From Rhizomicrobium sp. (GTDB lineage: Bacteria > Pseudomonadota > Alphaproteobacteria > Micropepsales > Micropepsaceae): a DNA stretch of 64,000 nucleotides. Shown here one piece after another: positions 18,803-27,788 of this stretch. Position numbers and translations under genes: made by a program. How positions within the stretch are numbered: position 1 is the first letter of the stretch; each line of letters begins with the position of its first letter. The notes under the pieces are model-generated. The model had not been told where the DNA came from. It was given only the letters and a program-made list of their open reading frames with translations, and made no database searches. The stretch spans positions 2,170,001 through 2,234,000 of the forward strand of contig JBBCHM010000001.1 of NCBI GenBank assembly GCA_037200045.1. Reading direction: 5' to 3'.

Positions 18803-20113
18803 TCACTTGCCGATGCAGAAATCCCGGAACACCACGTCCAGCAGGTCCTCGACATCGACCTTCCCCGTAATCCGGCCGATCGCCCGGACGGCGAGGCGCA
18901 GATCCTCGGCAAACAGCTCGGCGTCCCTTGCCTCCAACGCTCGCCCGAGCGCCGCCGACGCGTCCTCCAGCGCCCGGCGGTGGCGGGCCCGCGTAACCAC
19001 GGGCGCCTCAGTCCGCAGTCCTAGCCGCTCCGATACAGCTTTACCTAGTATTTCCAATAGGTTAGTAATTCCCAGCCCAGTCTTTAGCGAGATGTGCAAC
19101 CCCTCGTGCCGGCGCGGAGCGGGCAGATCGGCCTTGTTCCAGACGACGAGATCGGCCGACTCCACCATGCCCTCCGGCAGGCCGGCCAACGGCTCGTCCT
19201 GGCTCCCATCGAGCAGCAGCAGCACCAGATCGGACTGCTCGGTCCGCTTCAGGGCGCGGCGCACGCCCTCGTTTTCGACCGCATCCCGGGTTTCGCGCAA
19301 TCCGGCCGTATCGGCGACCAGGACCAGGAAACCGCCGATATTCAGGCGTACCTCAATGATATCGCGCGTGGTGCCGGCGGTCTCCGCGACGATGGCCACG
19401 TCGCGCTTAGCCAAGACATTGATCAGCGAGCTCTTGCCGGCGTTCGGGGGACCGATCACCGTTAGAAAGAGACCGTCCCGGACGATCTCACCCTGCCGAC
19501 CGTCGGCCAGATGCAGTTCTATTTCACCCACTATATCAGTCACTTGCGCAATAACACGCGCGCGGACATCCGCCGGCAGCTCTTCGGTGGAGAAATCGAT
19601 TTCCGCTTCGGCCCAGGCCAGGGCCCGAACCAGACGCACCCGCCAGTCCTCGTAGATCGCGCTCAGCGCGCCGCCATATTGGCCGAGCGCCTGGCGCCGC
19701 TGCGCCTCGGTCTCCGCATCGATCAGGTCGATCACCGCCTCCGCCTGGGTCAGGTCGAGCTTGCCGTTTTCGACGGCGCGGCGCGTGAACTCGCCGGGCT
19801 CGGCGGGGCGGGTGTCCGCAATCTTCGAAATCTCCGCGAACAGGCGCTCGACGATCGCGCGCCCGCCATGGACATGGAATTCCACCACGTCCTCGCCGGT
19901 AAAGCTCGCCGGCCCCGCGAACCACAGCACCAGCGCCGCGTCGATCGCCGTGCCGTCGCTCCCCATGAGCGCCCGCAGCGCCGCCCGGCGCGGCACGGGC
20001 ACGATGCCACAGAGCCGCTCCGCGACGGCGCCCGCGGCCGGTCCCGACACGCGGACCACCGCCACGCCGGCGCGGCCCGGCGCCGAGGACAGCGCGTAGA
20101 TCGTGCCGTTCAT
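18803..20113 (-). CDS. mnmE: tRNA modification GTPase MnmE (TrmE)
   Basis: A 436-residue protein. The N-terminal folate-binding domain starts MNGTIYALSSAPGRAGVAVVRVSG. The inserted G domain has VIGPPNAGKSSL, TAGTTRDI, DTAGLRETRD and NKADLP. The C-terminus is CIGK with the catalytic Cys433. It works with MnmG in U34 modification. Only about 80 bases separate it from mnmG on the same strand. In many alphaproteobacteria rho is its upstream neighbour; here rho lies 10 kb away. Confidence 0.97.
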   Translation of the reverse strand: MNGTIYALSSAPGRAGVAVVRVSGPAAGAVAERLCGIVPVPRRAALRALMGSDGTAIDAALVLWFAGPASFTGEDVVEFHVHGGRAIVERLFAEISKIADTRPAEPGEFTRRAVENGKLDLTQAEAVIDLIDAETEAQRRQALGQYGGALSAIYEDWRVRLVRALAWAEAEIDFSTEELPADVRARVIAQVTDIVGEIELHLADGRQGEIVRDGLFLTVIGPPNAGKSSLINVLAKRDVAIVAETAGTTRDIIEVRLNIGGFLVLVADTAGLRETRDAVENEGVRRALKRTEQSDLVLLLLDGSQDEPLAGLPEGMVESADLVVWNKADLPAPRRHEGLHISLKTGLGITNLLEILGKAVSERLGLRTEAPVVTRARHRRALEDASAALGRALEARDAELFAEDLRLAVRAIGRITGKVDVEDLLDVVFRDFCIGK

Positions 20114-20120
20114 GCCGGGG

Positions 20121-20396
20121 CTATTTCGCGGATTTGTCCGCGTCTTTCTTGGGCGCCCCGCCGCCGGCGGCCCGCCGCGCGCTGTCGAACAGGAAGCGCT
20201 GGAATTGATCGAAGCCCTGGCCGCCCAGCGGCATCCAGGCCCGCATCATCGCCTCCGGATCGTTGACGTCGACCGCGGCCTTCATGCGCTTCTCGATCTC
20301 CGCCATCATGCGGTCCTGCGCCTTGGAGACGTCCGGCAGGCCGAGGAATTTGCGCGCCTCGTCGGGTGTCATGTCGAGCTGGATATTCATCTTCAT
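20121..20396 (-). CDS. small DUF6489-like protein
   Basis: A 91-residue acidic/helical protein starting MKMNIQLDMTPDEARKFLGLPDV, with a C-terminal disordered tail (GGGAPKKDADKSAK). The TPDEARxFLGLPDV opening is typical of a small alphaproteobacterial family of unknown function (DUF6489). It ends eight bases before mnmE and may share its transcript. I use the ATG at 20396; the open frame continues upstream only as the antisense shadow of the next gene. Confidence 0.65.
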   Translation of the reverse strand: MKMNIQLDMTPDEARKFLGLPDVSKAQDRMMAEIEKRMKAAVDVNDPEAMMRAWMPLGGQGFDQFQRFLFDSARRAAGGGAPKKDADKSAK

Positions 20397-20525
20397 CGCC
20401 TTAACCCCGTTTCGCGTGGCCCGCTTGTGAGCAGCCGCCGCCGCCGCTAGAAGCTTCCCCCGATCCCGCCTTCCATTGCAACGCCGCGACGCCCAAAGGC
20501 CCGCCGCCTTCACGGAAAAGAGCAC

Positions 20526-22586
20526 ATGAACCGCCTCGCCAACGAATCCAGCCCCTACCTGCGAGCCCACAAAGACAATCCGGTCGACTGGTATCCCTGG
20601 GGGCCCGAAGCGCTGGCGGCGGCGGCGGCGCAGAACAAGCCGATCTTCCTTTCCATCGGCTACAGCGCCTGCCTGTGGTGCACCGTGATGACCGAGGAGA
20701 CCTTCAGCGATCCCGAGGTCGCCAGCCTCCTCAACGAGAACTTCATCAACATCCTGGTCGACCGCGAAGAGCGCCCCGATGTCGACCAATGCTATCAGGC
20801 GGCCGCCAATCTGATGGGCCATGGCGGCGGCTGGCCGCTCTCCGCCTTCCTGACGCCGCAGAAAATCCCGTTCATCGTCGGCACCTATTTTCCCCAGGAA
20901 GAGCGCACCGGCCAGGCGCCGCCGTTCCGCACCATCATCGACAACGTGCTGCGCGCCCGGCGCGACGAGCCCGCGCAGATCGCCACGGTCGCCGAGGCCC
21001 TGATGACCCAGCTCACCAATCTCTGGCACCGCGACATGCGCGGACCGGTCGGTCCCGACATGCTCGACAGCGCCGCGGTCCGCATCGGCCAGCGCTTCGA
21101 CCTGTTCTTCGGCGGCCTCACCGCGCAGCTTCCGAAATTCCCCTCCGCTCCGCATGTCGACGTGCTGCTTCGCGCCTTCCTGCGCACCGGCATGCCGCAA
21201 TTCCTGCAGCTCGGCGCCCAGACCCTCGACGCCGTCCTGCTCGGCGGCCTGTGGGACCATGTCGGCGGCGGCTTCTTCCGCTATGCCCAGGACGAGCGCT
21301 GGATCGTGCCGCAATTCGAGAAGACGCTGGTCGACAACGCGCTCCTGCTCGACCTGACGACGAGCTTCTGGCAGCACAACCGCAACAAGCTGTGCGGCGA
21401 GCGGATTCCGGAGACCGTCGAATTCCTGCTGCGCGACATGCGCAGCGGGCCGGCCTTCGTCACCTCGATCCAGGCCGATGTCGACGGCCTCAACCAGGGC
21501 AATTACTATCTGTGGACCGAGCCGGAAATCGACGCCGCGCTGATGGGCACCTTCGCCGTCAAGTTCAAGACCGCCTATGGCGTGACGCGCGACGGCAATT
21601 ACAACGGCAAGACCGTGCTGCAGCGCCTGAAGTCGCCGGCGCCCTATCCGCAATCCGATGCCGACGAGGCGCTGTTCGCCAAGCAGCGCGAGCTCCTGCT
21701 CAAGGCACGCCGCCAGCGCCCGGCGCCGAGCCGCGACGAGAAGATCCTCGCCGACCAGAACGGGCTCGCCATCGCCGCCATCGCCTATGCCGGCGGCACC
21801 TTCCAGAACACCGCCTGGATCCAGGCCGCCATCGAAGCCTTCGAATACGTCGTCAAGGCGCTGGGCGACGGCGACCGGCTCTATCACAGCTGGATCGCCG
21901 GCACGCGCGGCGCCCCGGGCTTCGCCGACGACTACGCGAACATGGCGCGCGCCGCCATCGCGCTCTACGAGGTCGCGGGCGACAAGCGCTATCTGGAAAT
22001 CGCCAAGCGCTGGACGCGCGTCCTGAACGAGCATTTCTGGGACAATGACCGCGGCGGCTATTGCTACACCGCCGACGACGCCGACACGATGATCGTCCGT
22101 TCACGGATGGTTTTCGACCAGCCGGCGCCCAGCGCCAACGCCACGATGCTCAAGGTGCTCACCTGCCTGATGATGGCGACGGCCGACACCGCCTATGGCG
22201 ACCGGCTCAACGCCCTGGCCGGCGCCTTCGCCGGCGAGGCGCAGCGCGTCTTCGCCTCGATGCCGTCCTATTTCGCCGGCCTGGAATTCGCGATGTCGGG
22301 GCTGCAGCTCGTCGTGATCGGCCCGCCGACCTCGGCCAAGACCCATGAGCTGACCGACGCGATCCTCGGCCTCGCCTTGCCCAACCGCTTCCTCACCGTG
22401 ATGGCGCCGGGCGAAGCCTTCCCGTCGAACCATTCGATGTTCGGCCGCCAGATGCAGAACGGGCTGCCCACCGCCTATATCTGCCAGCGCGGCCAGGTTT
22501 CCTCGCCGGTGATCAACGCGGTGACGTTGACGCAGATGCTGCAACTGCCGGTGCAGCGCCAGCAGCCGGGCGCCCGACCGCAATAG
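20526..22586 (+). CDS. DUF255 thioredoxin-domain protein (YyaL/SPATA20-like)
   Basis: A 686-residue protein. An N-terminal thioredoxin-fold domain (about residues 1-170) begins MNRLANESSPYLRAHKDNPV and is followed by an (alpha/alpha)6-barrel domain related to N-acylglucosamine 2-epimerases. Family members usually have CHWCHVM at the active site; here it reads CLWCTVM (Cys49, Cys52), so both cysteines stay but both histidines are lost. The downstream VDREERPDVDQ and GGGWPLSAFLTP motifs are normal. Function is unknown across the family. The GGAAAAGAGC ribosome site supports the start. Confidence 0.85.
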   Translation: MNRLANESSPYLRAHKDNPVDWYPWGPEALAAAAAQNKPIFLSIGYSACLWCTVMTEETFSDPEVASLLNENFINILVDREERPDVDQCYQAAANLMGHGGGWPLSAFLTPQKIPFIVGTYFPQEERTGQAPPFRTIIDNVLRARRDEPAQIATVAEALMTQLTNLWHRDMRGPVGPDMLDSAAVRIGQRFDLFFGGLTAQLPKFPSAPHVDVLLRAFLRTGMPQFLQLGAQTLDAVLLGGLWDHVGGGFFRYAQDERWIVPQFEKTLVDNALLLDLTTSFWQHNRNKLCGERIPETVEFLLRDMRSGPAFVTSIQADVDGLNQGNYYLWTEPEIDAALMGTFAVKFKTAYGVTRDGNYNGKTVLQRLKSPAPYPQSDADEALFAKQRELLLKARRQRPAPSRDEKILADQNGLAIAAIAYAGGTFQNTAWIQAAIEAFEYVVKALGDGDRLYHSWIAGTRGAPGFADDYANMARAAIALYEVAGDKRYLEIAKRWTRVLNEHFWDNDRGGYCYTADDADTMIVRSRMVFDQPAPSANATMLKVLTCLMMATADTAYGDRLNALAGAFAGEAQRVFASMPSYFAGLEFAMSGLQLVVIGPPTSAKTHELTDAILGLALPNRFLTVMAPGEAFPSNHSMFGRQMQNGLPTAYICQRGQVSSPVINAVTLTQMLQLPVQRQQPGARPQ

Positions 22587-22662
22587 CCGCACCCCGCTGG
22601 CGGCGATTGTCCTGGGGGCCCCGATCCCGTTAACCTCTCCGGCAAAATCCGGGGAGACGGTC

Positions 22663-23367
22663 ATGGCCGGCCAGGACATCAGGATCAAGAGCAGCCCCGA
22701 CGGCGAGTTCGCCGCCTATCTCGCCGCGCCCGCCTCGGGCCGCGGCCCGGGCGTCGTCGTCATCCAGGAGATTTTCGGCGTCAACAAGGTGATGCGCACC
22801 ATCGCCGACGAATTCGCGGCGCGCGGCTATTTCGCGCTCTGCCCCGATCTGTTCTGGCGGCTCGAGCCGGGCGTGCAGCTCACCGACCGGACCGACGCGG
22901 AATGGCAGCGCGCCTTCGACCTGATGAACCGCTTCGATCAGGATGCCGGCATCAAGGACATCCAGGCCAGCATCGGCTATCTGCGCCATTCGGTGACCGG
23001 CTGCACCGGCAAGATCGGCGCCGTCGGCTATTGCCTGGGCGGGCTGCTCGCCTATCTCACGGCCGCGCGAACGGATGCCGATGCCTCGGTCGGCTATTAC
23101 GGCGTGAGCATCCAGGACAAGCTCGGCGAAGCCGCCAAGATCAAGAAGCCGCTGATGCTGCACATCGCGGCGAAGGACGAATACACCCCGCCGCCGGCGC
23201 AGAAACAGATCGTGGACGGCCTCAAGGGCAATCCGCTCGTCACCGTCCATACCTATGCCGAGATGAACCACGCTTTCGCGCGGCCGGGCGGAGCGCATTA
23301 CGACAAGGCCTGCGCCGACCTCGCCAATGGGCGCACATCGACGTTCTTCCGGCAGCATCTGAGCTAA
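22663..23367 (+). CDS. dienelactone hydrolase family protein
   Basis: A 234-residue alpha/beta hydrolase with the DLH nucleophile motif GYCLGG (Cys124), a later acid in AAKDEYTP and the histidine in YAEMNHAFARPGG. The opening VVVIQEIFGVN is the family hallmark. Dienelactone hydrolases open maleylacetate precursors in chloroaromatic breakdown, but many homologues act on other esters, and no aromatic pathway genes are nearby. It sits 76 bases after the thioredoxin-fold gene and converges with the next hydrolase. Confidence 0.88.
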   Translation: MAGQDIRIKSSPDGEFAAYLAAPASGRGPGVVVIQEIFGVNKVMRTIADEFAARGYFALCPDLFWRLEPGVQLTDRTDAEWQRAFDLMNRFDQDAGIKDIQASIGYLRHSVTGCTGKIGAVGYCLGGLLAYLTAARTDADASVGYYGVSIQDKLGEAAKIKKPLMLHIAAKDEYTPPPAQKQIVDGLKGNPLVTVHTYAEMNHAFARPGGAHYDKACADLANGRTSTFFRQHLS

Positions 23368-23386
23368 GGACGGGTTCCGGACGGAC

Positions 23387-24097
23387 CTAGACCGCCAAAG
23401 CGTGGATGTGCGCGGCGAATTCCTGCGGCGCGCTCAGGAAGGGCGAGTGGTCGGTGTCCATCACGATCACCGGATCGCAGGGCAGCGCCGCGCACATCGC
23501 GGCCTGGGCGTCGATCGGCACGGCGTTGTCGAACCTGGTCTGAATGAAGGCCCGTTTCACGCGTCCATAGCGCTCCGGTGTGATCCGCACCGGCTGGGTC
23601 ATCGGCGGGATAGGCTCGGCGCAGAGCTTCTCGATGGCGAGCGCCGCGTCTTCGTCGGAACTCGTATTGTAGAAGCGGCGCCGGATCAGGCCGTCCTCGG
23701 TCTTGACCGCGCTGGCGCCGTCCACCGCGAGCGCCGGATCCATCGGCGACTTGGTCACGAAGGCGGAGAAGATCGACTCGCCGTCCGGCAGGAGCATCGC
23801 CGCGACATAGACCAGCCGCGACACGCGCTCGGGCATGCGCTCGGCGATCTCGCTCAGCACCGTTCCGCCGGCCGAATGGCCGACCAGCACGACCGGCTCG
23901 TCCTGCGCCCGCACCACGCGTTCGGCCGCATCGACGAATTGCTGGAGCGAGGTGGCGCCGTGCGCCGTTTTGTCCGCGCCGCGCGCCGGCAGGTCGAACG
24001 CGACCACCTTGTGGCCCTTGGCTTCGAGCAGGGGCACGATCTTTTCCCAGCACCACGCACCGTGCATATGCCCATGGACAAGGACGATGGTCGCCAT
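23387..24097 (-). CDS. alpha/beta hydrolase (hydroxynitrile lyase/esterase-like)
   Basis: A 236-residue hydrolase starting MATIVLVHGHMHGAWCWEKIVP. The serine elbow is VGHSAGG, the acid-histidine end is VMDTDHSPFLSAPQEF. The HGxxHGAWCW opening is typical of the plant methylesterase/hydroxynitrile lyase subgroup and its bacterial relatives. The substrate is unknown. I use ATG 24097, which has GGGGAAG upstream, over an in-frame ATG 15 codons earlier. Convergent with the dienelactone hydrolase gene. Confidence 0.82.
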   Translation of the reverse strand: MATIVLVHGHMHGAWCWEKIVPLLEAKGHKVVAFDLPARGADKTAHGATSLQQFVDAAERVVRAQDEPVVLVGHSAGGTVLSEIAERMPERVSRLVYVAAMLLPDGESIFSAFVTKSPMDPALAVDGASAVKTEDGLIRRRFYNTSSDEDAALAIEKLCAEPIPPMTQPVRITPERYGRVKRAFIQTRFDNAVPIDAQAAMCAALPCDPVIVMDTDHSPFLSAPQEFAAHIHALAV

Positions 24098-24224
24098 ACT
24101 CTTCCCCCGAAGGAATGCGTGGTCGCGCAACCTAAGGCGCAAGTCTTGACGAAGGCTGAACTCATCCCGAAGTGAAGGTTCCCGGCGCGGTCCGGCAGGT
24201 GCGACGATATCCGGAGATCAGACG

Positions 24225-25193
24225 ATGAAAGCGATCCGTTTCGAGAAGACCGGCGGCCCCGAAGTCCTCCACTATGTCGATATCGACCTGCCGCCGCCCG
24301 GCCCGGGCGAGGCGCAGGTGAAGCACACCGTCATCGGCGTGAACTTCATCGACACCTATCAGCGCTCCGGCCACTACAAGCTGCCTCTGCCATCCGGCCT
24401 CGGCAGCGAGGCGGCCGGCATGGTGGAAAGCGTCGGCGCCGGCGTCACCACGCTCAAGCCGGGCGACCGCGTCGCCTATGCCGGCGCGCCGGGCGCCTAT
24501 GCCGAGGCGAACAACATCCCCGCCGACCGGCTGGTGAAGCTCCCGGACGGCATCGGCGACGAGATCGCCGCCGCCGCGATGCTCAAGGGCATGACGGTGC
24601 AATACCTGCTGAAGCGCACCCATAAGGTGAAGCGGGGCGACACCATCGTGTTCCATTCGGCGGCGGGCGGCGTCGGACTGATCGCCGGCCAATGGGCCAG
24701 GCATCTGGGCGCCACCGTGATCGGCACCGTCGGCCACGCCGACAAGACCGCCCTGGCGCTGCAAAACGGTTACGCGCATGTCCTGGATTCGCATGACCCC
24801 GACTGGCCCAGGAAGGTGCGCGGGCTGACCGGCGGGGCCGGCGTACCCGTGGTCTATGACTCGATCGGCAAGGATACATTCGCCGGCTCGCTGGACAGTC
24901 TCGCGGTGCGCGGAATCCTGGTGTCCTTCGGCAATTCCTCCGGCGCGGTGCCGCCCTTCGAGCCCGGGATCCTGGCCGCCAAGGGTTCGCTCTATCTGAC
25001 GCGGCCTTCGCTCGCGCATTACATCCGCACCGCCCAGGAGCTTCAGGAGACGGCCGACGATCTCTTCGCCGTCATCGCCTCGGGCGCGGTGAAGATCGCG
25101 GTGAACCAGCGCTTCAAGCTCGCCGACGCGGCCAAGGCGCATGAAGCGCTGCATTCGCGCCACACGACCGGCGCGACGGTGCTCATCCCGTAG
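24225..25193 (+). CDS. NADPH:quinone reductase (zinc-free MDR family)
   Basis: A 322-residue medium-chain reductase with GVNFIDTYQRSGHY near the N-terminus, where zinc-dependent relatives carry a cysteine, and the NADPH-binding loop FHSAAGGVGLIAGQWARHLGA. It resembles E. coli QorA, which reduces quinones by hydride transfer from NADPH. GGAG lies just upstream of the ATG. The IS630 element begins about 40 bases past its stop. Confidence 0.88.
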   Translation: MKAIRFEKTGGPEVLHYVDIDLPPPGPGEAQVKHTVIGVNFIDTYQRSGHYKLPLPSGLGSEAAGMVESVGAGVTTLKPGDRVAYAGAPGAYAEANNIPADRLVKLPDGIGDEIAAAAMLKGMTVQYLLKRTHKVKRGDTIVFHSAAGGVGLIAGQWARHLGATVIGTVGHADKTALALQNGYAHVLDSHDPDWPRKVRGLTGGAGVPVVYDSIGKDTFAGSLDSLAVRGILVSFGNSSGAVPPFEPGILAAKGSLYLTRPSLAHYIRTAQELQETADDLFAVIASGAVKIAVNQRFKLADAAKAHEALHSRHTTGATVLIP

Positions 25194-25232
25194 CGGCACG
25201 CGCGCGATCTGTTCTTTGCCGCACTGATTATA

Positions 25233-26394
25233 CCAACGGCCTTAGTTTCTGACTCGTGAGGATTCAACGGGGTCGCTGTCTGTGATTCGCTTTGCGAGGT
25301 GATTCGCGAAGGGGATCGGCGATGGCGATCAAGATTATGCGTCCGGAACACAGTGCTTCGGATTTGCGGCGGGAGGCGGCCAAGACGCGGCACGCCGATC
25401 AAGCTCGCCGGCTGTTGGCGCTGGCACTGGTGCTGGAAGGCACGTCTCGCACGGACGCGGCAACGGCGTGCGGCATGGATCGCCAGACGCTGCGCGACTG
25501 GGTGCATCGCTATAATGCGTCAGGCGTCGATGGTCTTGTCGACCGCAAGGCTCCAGGCCCAACGCCCCGGCTGACGGAGCAGCAGGAGGCTGAACTTGCC
25601 CAGATTGTGGAGCAAGGTCCCGATCTTGCGAACGACGGTATCGTGCGCTGGCGCCGCGTCGATCTTCGCGACGTGATCGCCGCGCGCTTTGGCGTTGCGC
25701 TTCACGAGCGCACCGTGGGCAAGGTGCTGGACCGGCTTGGCTTCAGTCATATGTCGGTTCGCCCGCGCCATCCCAAAGCAGACGCCGATGCCCAAGAGGC
25801 GTTCAAAAAAACTTCGCGTAGCTTGTCGATCGCGCCTTGCCGGATGCCGCCAAAACCAAGCCGATCGAGATCTGGTTCCAGGATGAAGCCCGGATCGGCC
25901 AGAAGGGAAGCTTGACCAGAATGTGGGCGCGGCGCGGGACACGCCCCACCGCGCCGCGCGATCAGCGCTACAAGTGGGCCTACCTCTTCGGCGCGGTCTG
26001 TCCCGAGCGCGCCTGTGCCGCCGGTCTGGTTCTTCCTTGCGCCAATACCAGGGCGATGACGGCACACATCAAGGAGATCAGCCGGGCCGTCACGCCAGGC
26101 GCCCACGCTGTCCTGGTCATGGATGGCGCTGGCTATCACGAGAAAGCCATCACCCACCTGCCGTCCAACATCTCGCTGCTGACGTTGCCGGCCTACGCCC
26201 CCGAACTCAACCCGGTCGAGAATGTCTGGCAGTTCCTGCGCCAGAACCATCTCGCAAACCGCGTCTTCAAGGACTACGACGCCATCCTCGATGCTTGTTG
26301 CAACGCTTGGCGAAGCTTGCTCAGCCACCCAGACAATATCGCCTCGATAACCCAAAGATCATGGGCCAAATGTGTCAACCACTGAGGCCGTTGG
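25233..26394 (+). mobile_element. IS630-family insertion sequence, about 1162 bp
   Basis: The terminal inverted repeats match at 17 of 21 positions; both ends start CCAACGGCCT when read inward. The element is flanked by TA at 25231-25232 and 26395-26396, the target duplication of IS630/Tc1-mariner elements. It holds one transposase split over two frames. It landed immediately beyond the stop codon of the HD-domain gene (TTA at 26397-26399 on the plus strand), so that gene is intact. Confidence 0.9.
25322..26385 (+). pseudogene. IS630 transposase, two frames with an in-frame stop at the junction
   Basis: The first frame (from ATG 25322) encodes helix-turn-helix domains (SRTDAATACGMDRQTLRDWVHRYN and a second winged helix). 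The second frame (coding from about 25822 to 26385) has the DDE catalytic core: WFQDEARIGQKG, VLVMDGAGYH and PAYAPELNPVENVWQFL. A run of seven A at 25805-25811 is the classic -1 slippage site of IS630 elements. In the -1 frame, however, a TAG follows at 25819-25821, where GAG would continue the family sequence. The slipped ribosome would therefore stop after about three codons, and this copy is probably inactive. Confidence 0.75.
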
Positions 26395-26396
26395 TA

Positions 26397-26999
26397 TTAC
26401 TCTGCCGCCGCCTGCTGCTCCGGCCGCAGGTAGATCGTGTTCCGGGGCCGCGCCATCACGCGCTGCACCATCGGCTCGAAAGCCTCCAGCGGCATCGCGT
26501 CATAGGCGGGATCGAAGGCGTTCTGGTCGTGCCGGGCGCAGAACCGCGCGGTGTACTCGAAATGGGGGTGGCCGCGGAACTGGTCGCGCATGTCGCGGTC
26601 GAGCCCCAGATAGTGGAAGAAATAGTAGCCCTGGAAGATGCCGTGATGCGCCATCATCCAGAAATTCGCCTCCGACACATACGGCTTCATGATGGTGGCG
26701 CCGAGATCGGCATGGCTGGCCGAGCACAGGATGTCGCCGATGTCGTGAACCAGGGCGCAGACCACGTATTCCTCGTCCATGCCGTCGCGATGGGCGAGCG
26801 TCGCCGATTGCAGCGAATGTTCCAGCCGGTCGACCGGGAACCCGCCGCAATCGCCGGCCAGCATCTTCAGATGCGCCAGCACGCGATCCGCCACGCCGCG
26901 ATTGAAGTCCGCGGTCGCGGCGACGATCTTCATCCAGTCGTCCCGAGTTCCATCGACCATCGCCTTGAACTGGGCACGGTCGGAAGCATCGTCGGTCAT
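26397..26999 (-). CDS. HD-domain protein (PhnZ/TmpB-like or phosphohydrolase)
   Basis: A 200-residue HD-domain protein with H61 in RLEHSLQSATLAHRDG and the His85-Asp86 pair in ALVHDIGDIL. Further histidines follow in SASHADLGA and MMAHHGIFQGYYFFHYLG. The sequence resembles HD proteins that cluster with the mixed-valent di-iron oxygenases TmpB and PhnZ, but also simple phosphohydrolases, so the chemistry is open. ATG 26999 has AGGGG upstream and is preferred to 27020. No phosphonate genes are seen nearby. Confidence 0.75.
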   Translation of the reverse strand: MTDDASDRAQFKAMVDGTRDDWMKIVAATADFNRGVADRVLAHLKMLAGDCGGFPVDRLEHSLQSATLAHRDGMDEEYVVCALVHDIGDILCSASHADLGATIMKPYVSEANFWMMAHHGIFQGYYFFHYLGLDRDMRDQFRGHPHFEYTARFCARHDQNAFDPAYDAMPLEAFEPMVQRVMARPRNTIYLRPEQQAAAE

Positions 27000-27152
27000 C
27001 GCCAAACCCCTATTTTCCACACTTTATTCAGTTTCCGCCCGCGCCGCCGCCTCGTCAACCGTTCCAAAAAAACACGCGCCGCGCACCTACTAACGCCGTG
27101 CATTGTCGAGTTTACTCTGGCCAGCGAATCACCGCGAAAATTGGGGGACGAA

Positions 27153-27725
27153 ATGGCCGGCAAGAGTTTCGAAGAGCTTTTCGAGCAGTCCTTGTTCCGC
27201 AGCCGCTGGCTGATGGCGCCGTTCTATGTCGGCCTCGTCATCGCGCTCATCGTGCTGCTGATCACCTTCGGCAAGGAAGTGGCCGAGGAGACGTCCAAGG
27301 TCCTCACCCTCGATCTGGAAGAGAACACGGTCGTCCTGTGGCTCCTGACCCTGATCGACATGTCGCTGGCCGGCAACCTGACCTTGATGGTCGTGTTCGC
27401 GGGCTACGAGAACTTCGTCTCCAAGCTCGACCTCGAAGGCAATCCCGACAAGCCGGTCTGGATGGGCAAGGTCGACTTCTCCAACATGAAGCTGAAGCTG
27501 ATCGCGTCGATCATCGCGATCTCGGTCATCCATCTGCTGCGCGCCTTCATGTCGATCGAGACGGTCGACAAAGGCAATCTGCTGTGGCTGATGGAGCTGC
27601 ACGGCATCTTCCTGGTCTCGGGCGTCGTCCTCGCCGCCATGGACTATCTGGGCGAAAAGGGCGCGGAGAACCAGGAGATCGAGGAAGGCGCCGAAGGCCA
27701 AGCCGCAGAGCCCCACCACCACTGA
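27153..27725 (+). CDS. UPF0114/YqhA-family membrane protein
   Basis: A 190-residue membrane protein with helices at WLMAPFYVGLVIALIVLLITF, VVLWLLTLIDMSLAGNLTLMVVF, LIASIIAISVIHLL and LMELHGIFLVSGVVLAAMDYL. This pattern and the opening FEELFEQSLFRSRWLMAPFY match the YqhA/TIGR00645 family, whose function is unknown. The C-terminus is acidic and ends in three histidines. GGGGGACG precedes the start and a strong hairpin follows the stop. Confidence 0.85.
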   Translation: MAGKSFEELFEQSLFRSRWLMAPFYVGLVIALIVLLITFGKEVAEETSKVLTLDLEENTVVLWLLTLIDMSLAGNLTLMVVFAGYENFVSKLDLEGNPDKPVWMGKVDFSNMKLKLIASIIAISVIHLLRAFMSIETVDKGNLLWLMELHGIFLVSGVVLAAMDYLGEKGAENQEIEEGAEGQAAEPHHH

Positions 27726-27749
27726 CCTTCCGGCCGACCAGTTCACGGC

Positions 27750-27788
27750 ACGGCGCCGGCCCCAGCGGTCGGCGCCGTTTGCTTTTCT
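27750..27788 (+). terminator. intrinsic terminator after the UPF0114 gene
   Basis: Nine-base stem ACGGCGCCG/CGGCGCCGT (27750-27758 with 27770-27778), extended inward by two or three pairs, followed by TTGCTTTTCT. It is 25 bases past the stop codon and just before the convergent hydrolase gene. Confidence 0.7.

Noticed and set aside
26397-26999. Phosphonate catabolism locus around the HD protein
   Set aside because: The HD protein resembles PhnZ/TmpB companions, but no dioxygenase, phosphonatase or transporter is nearby.
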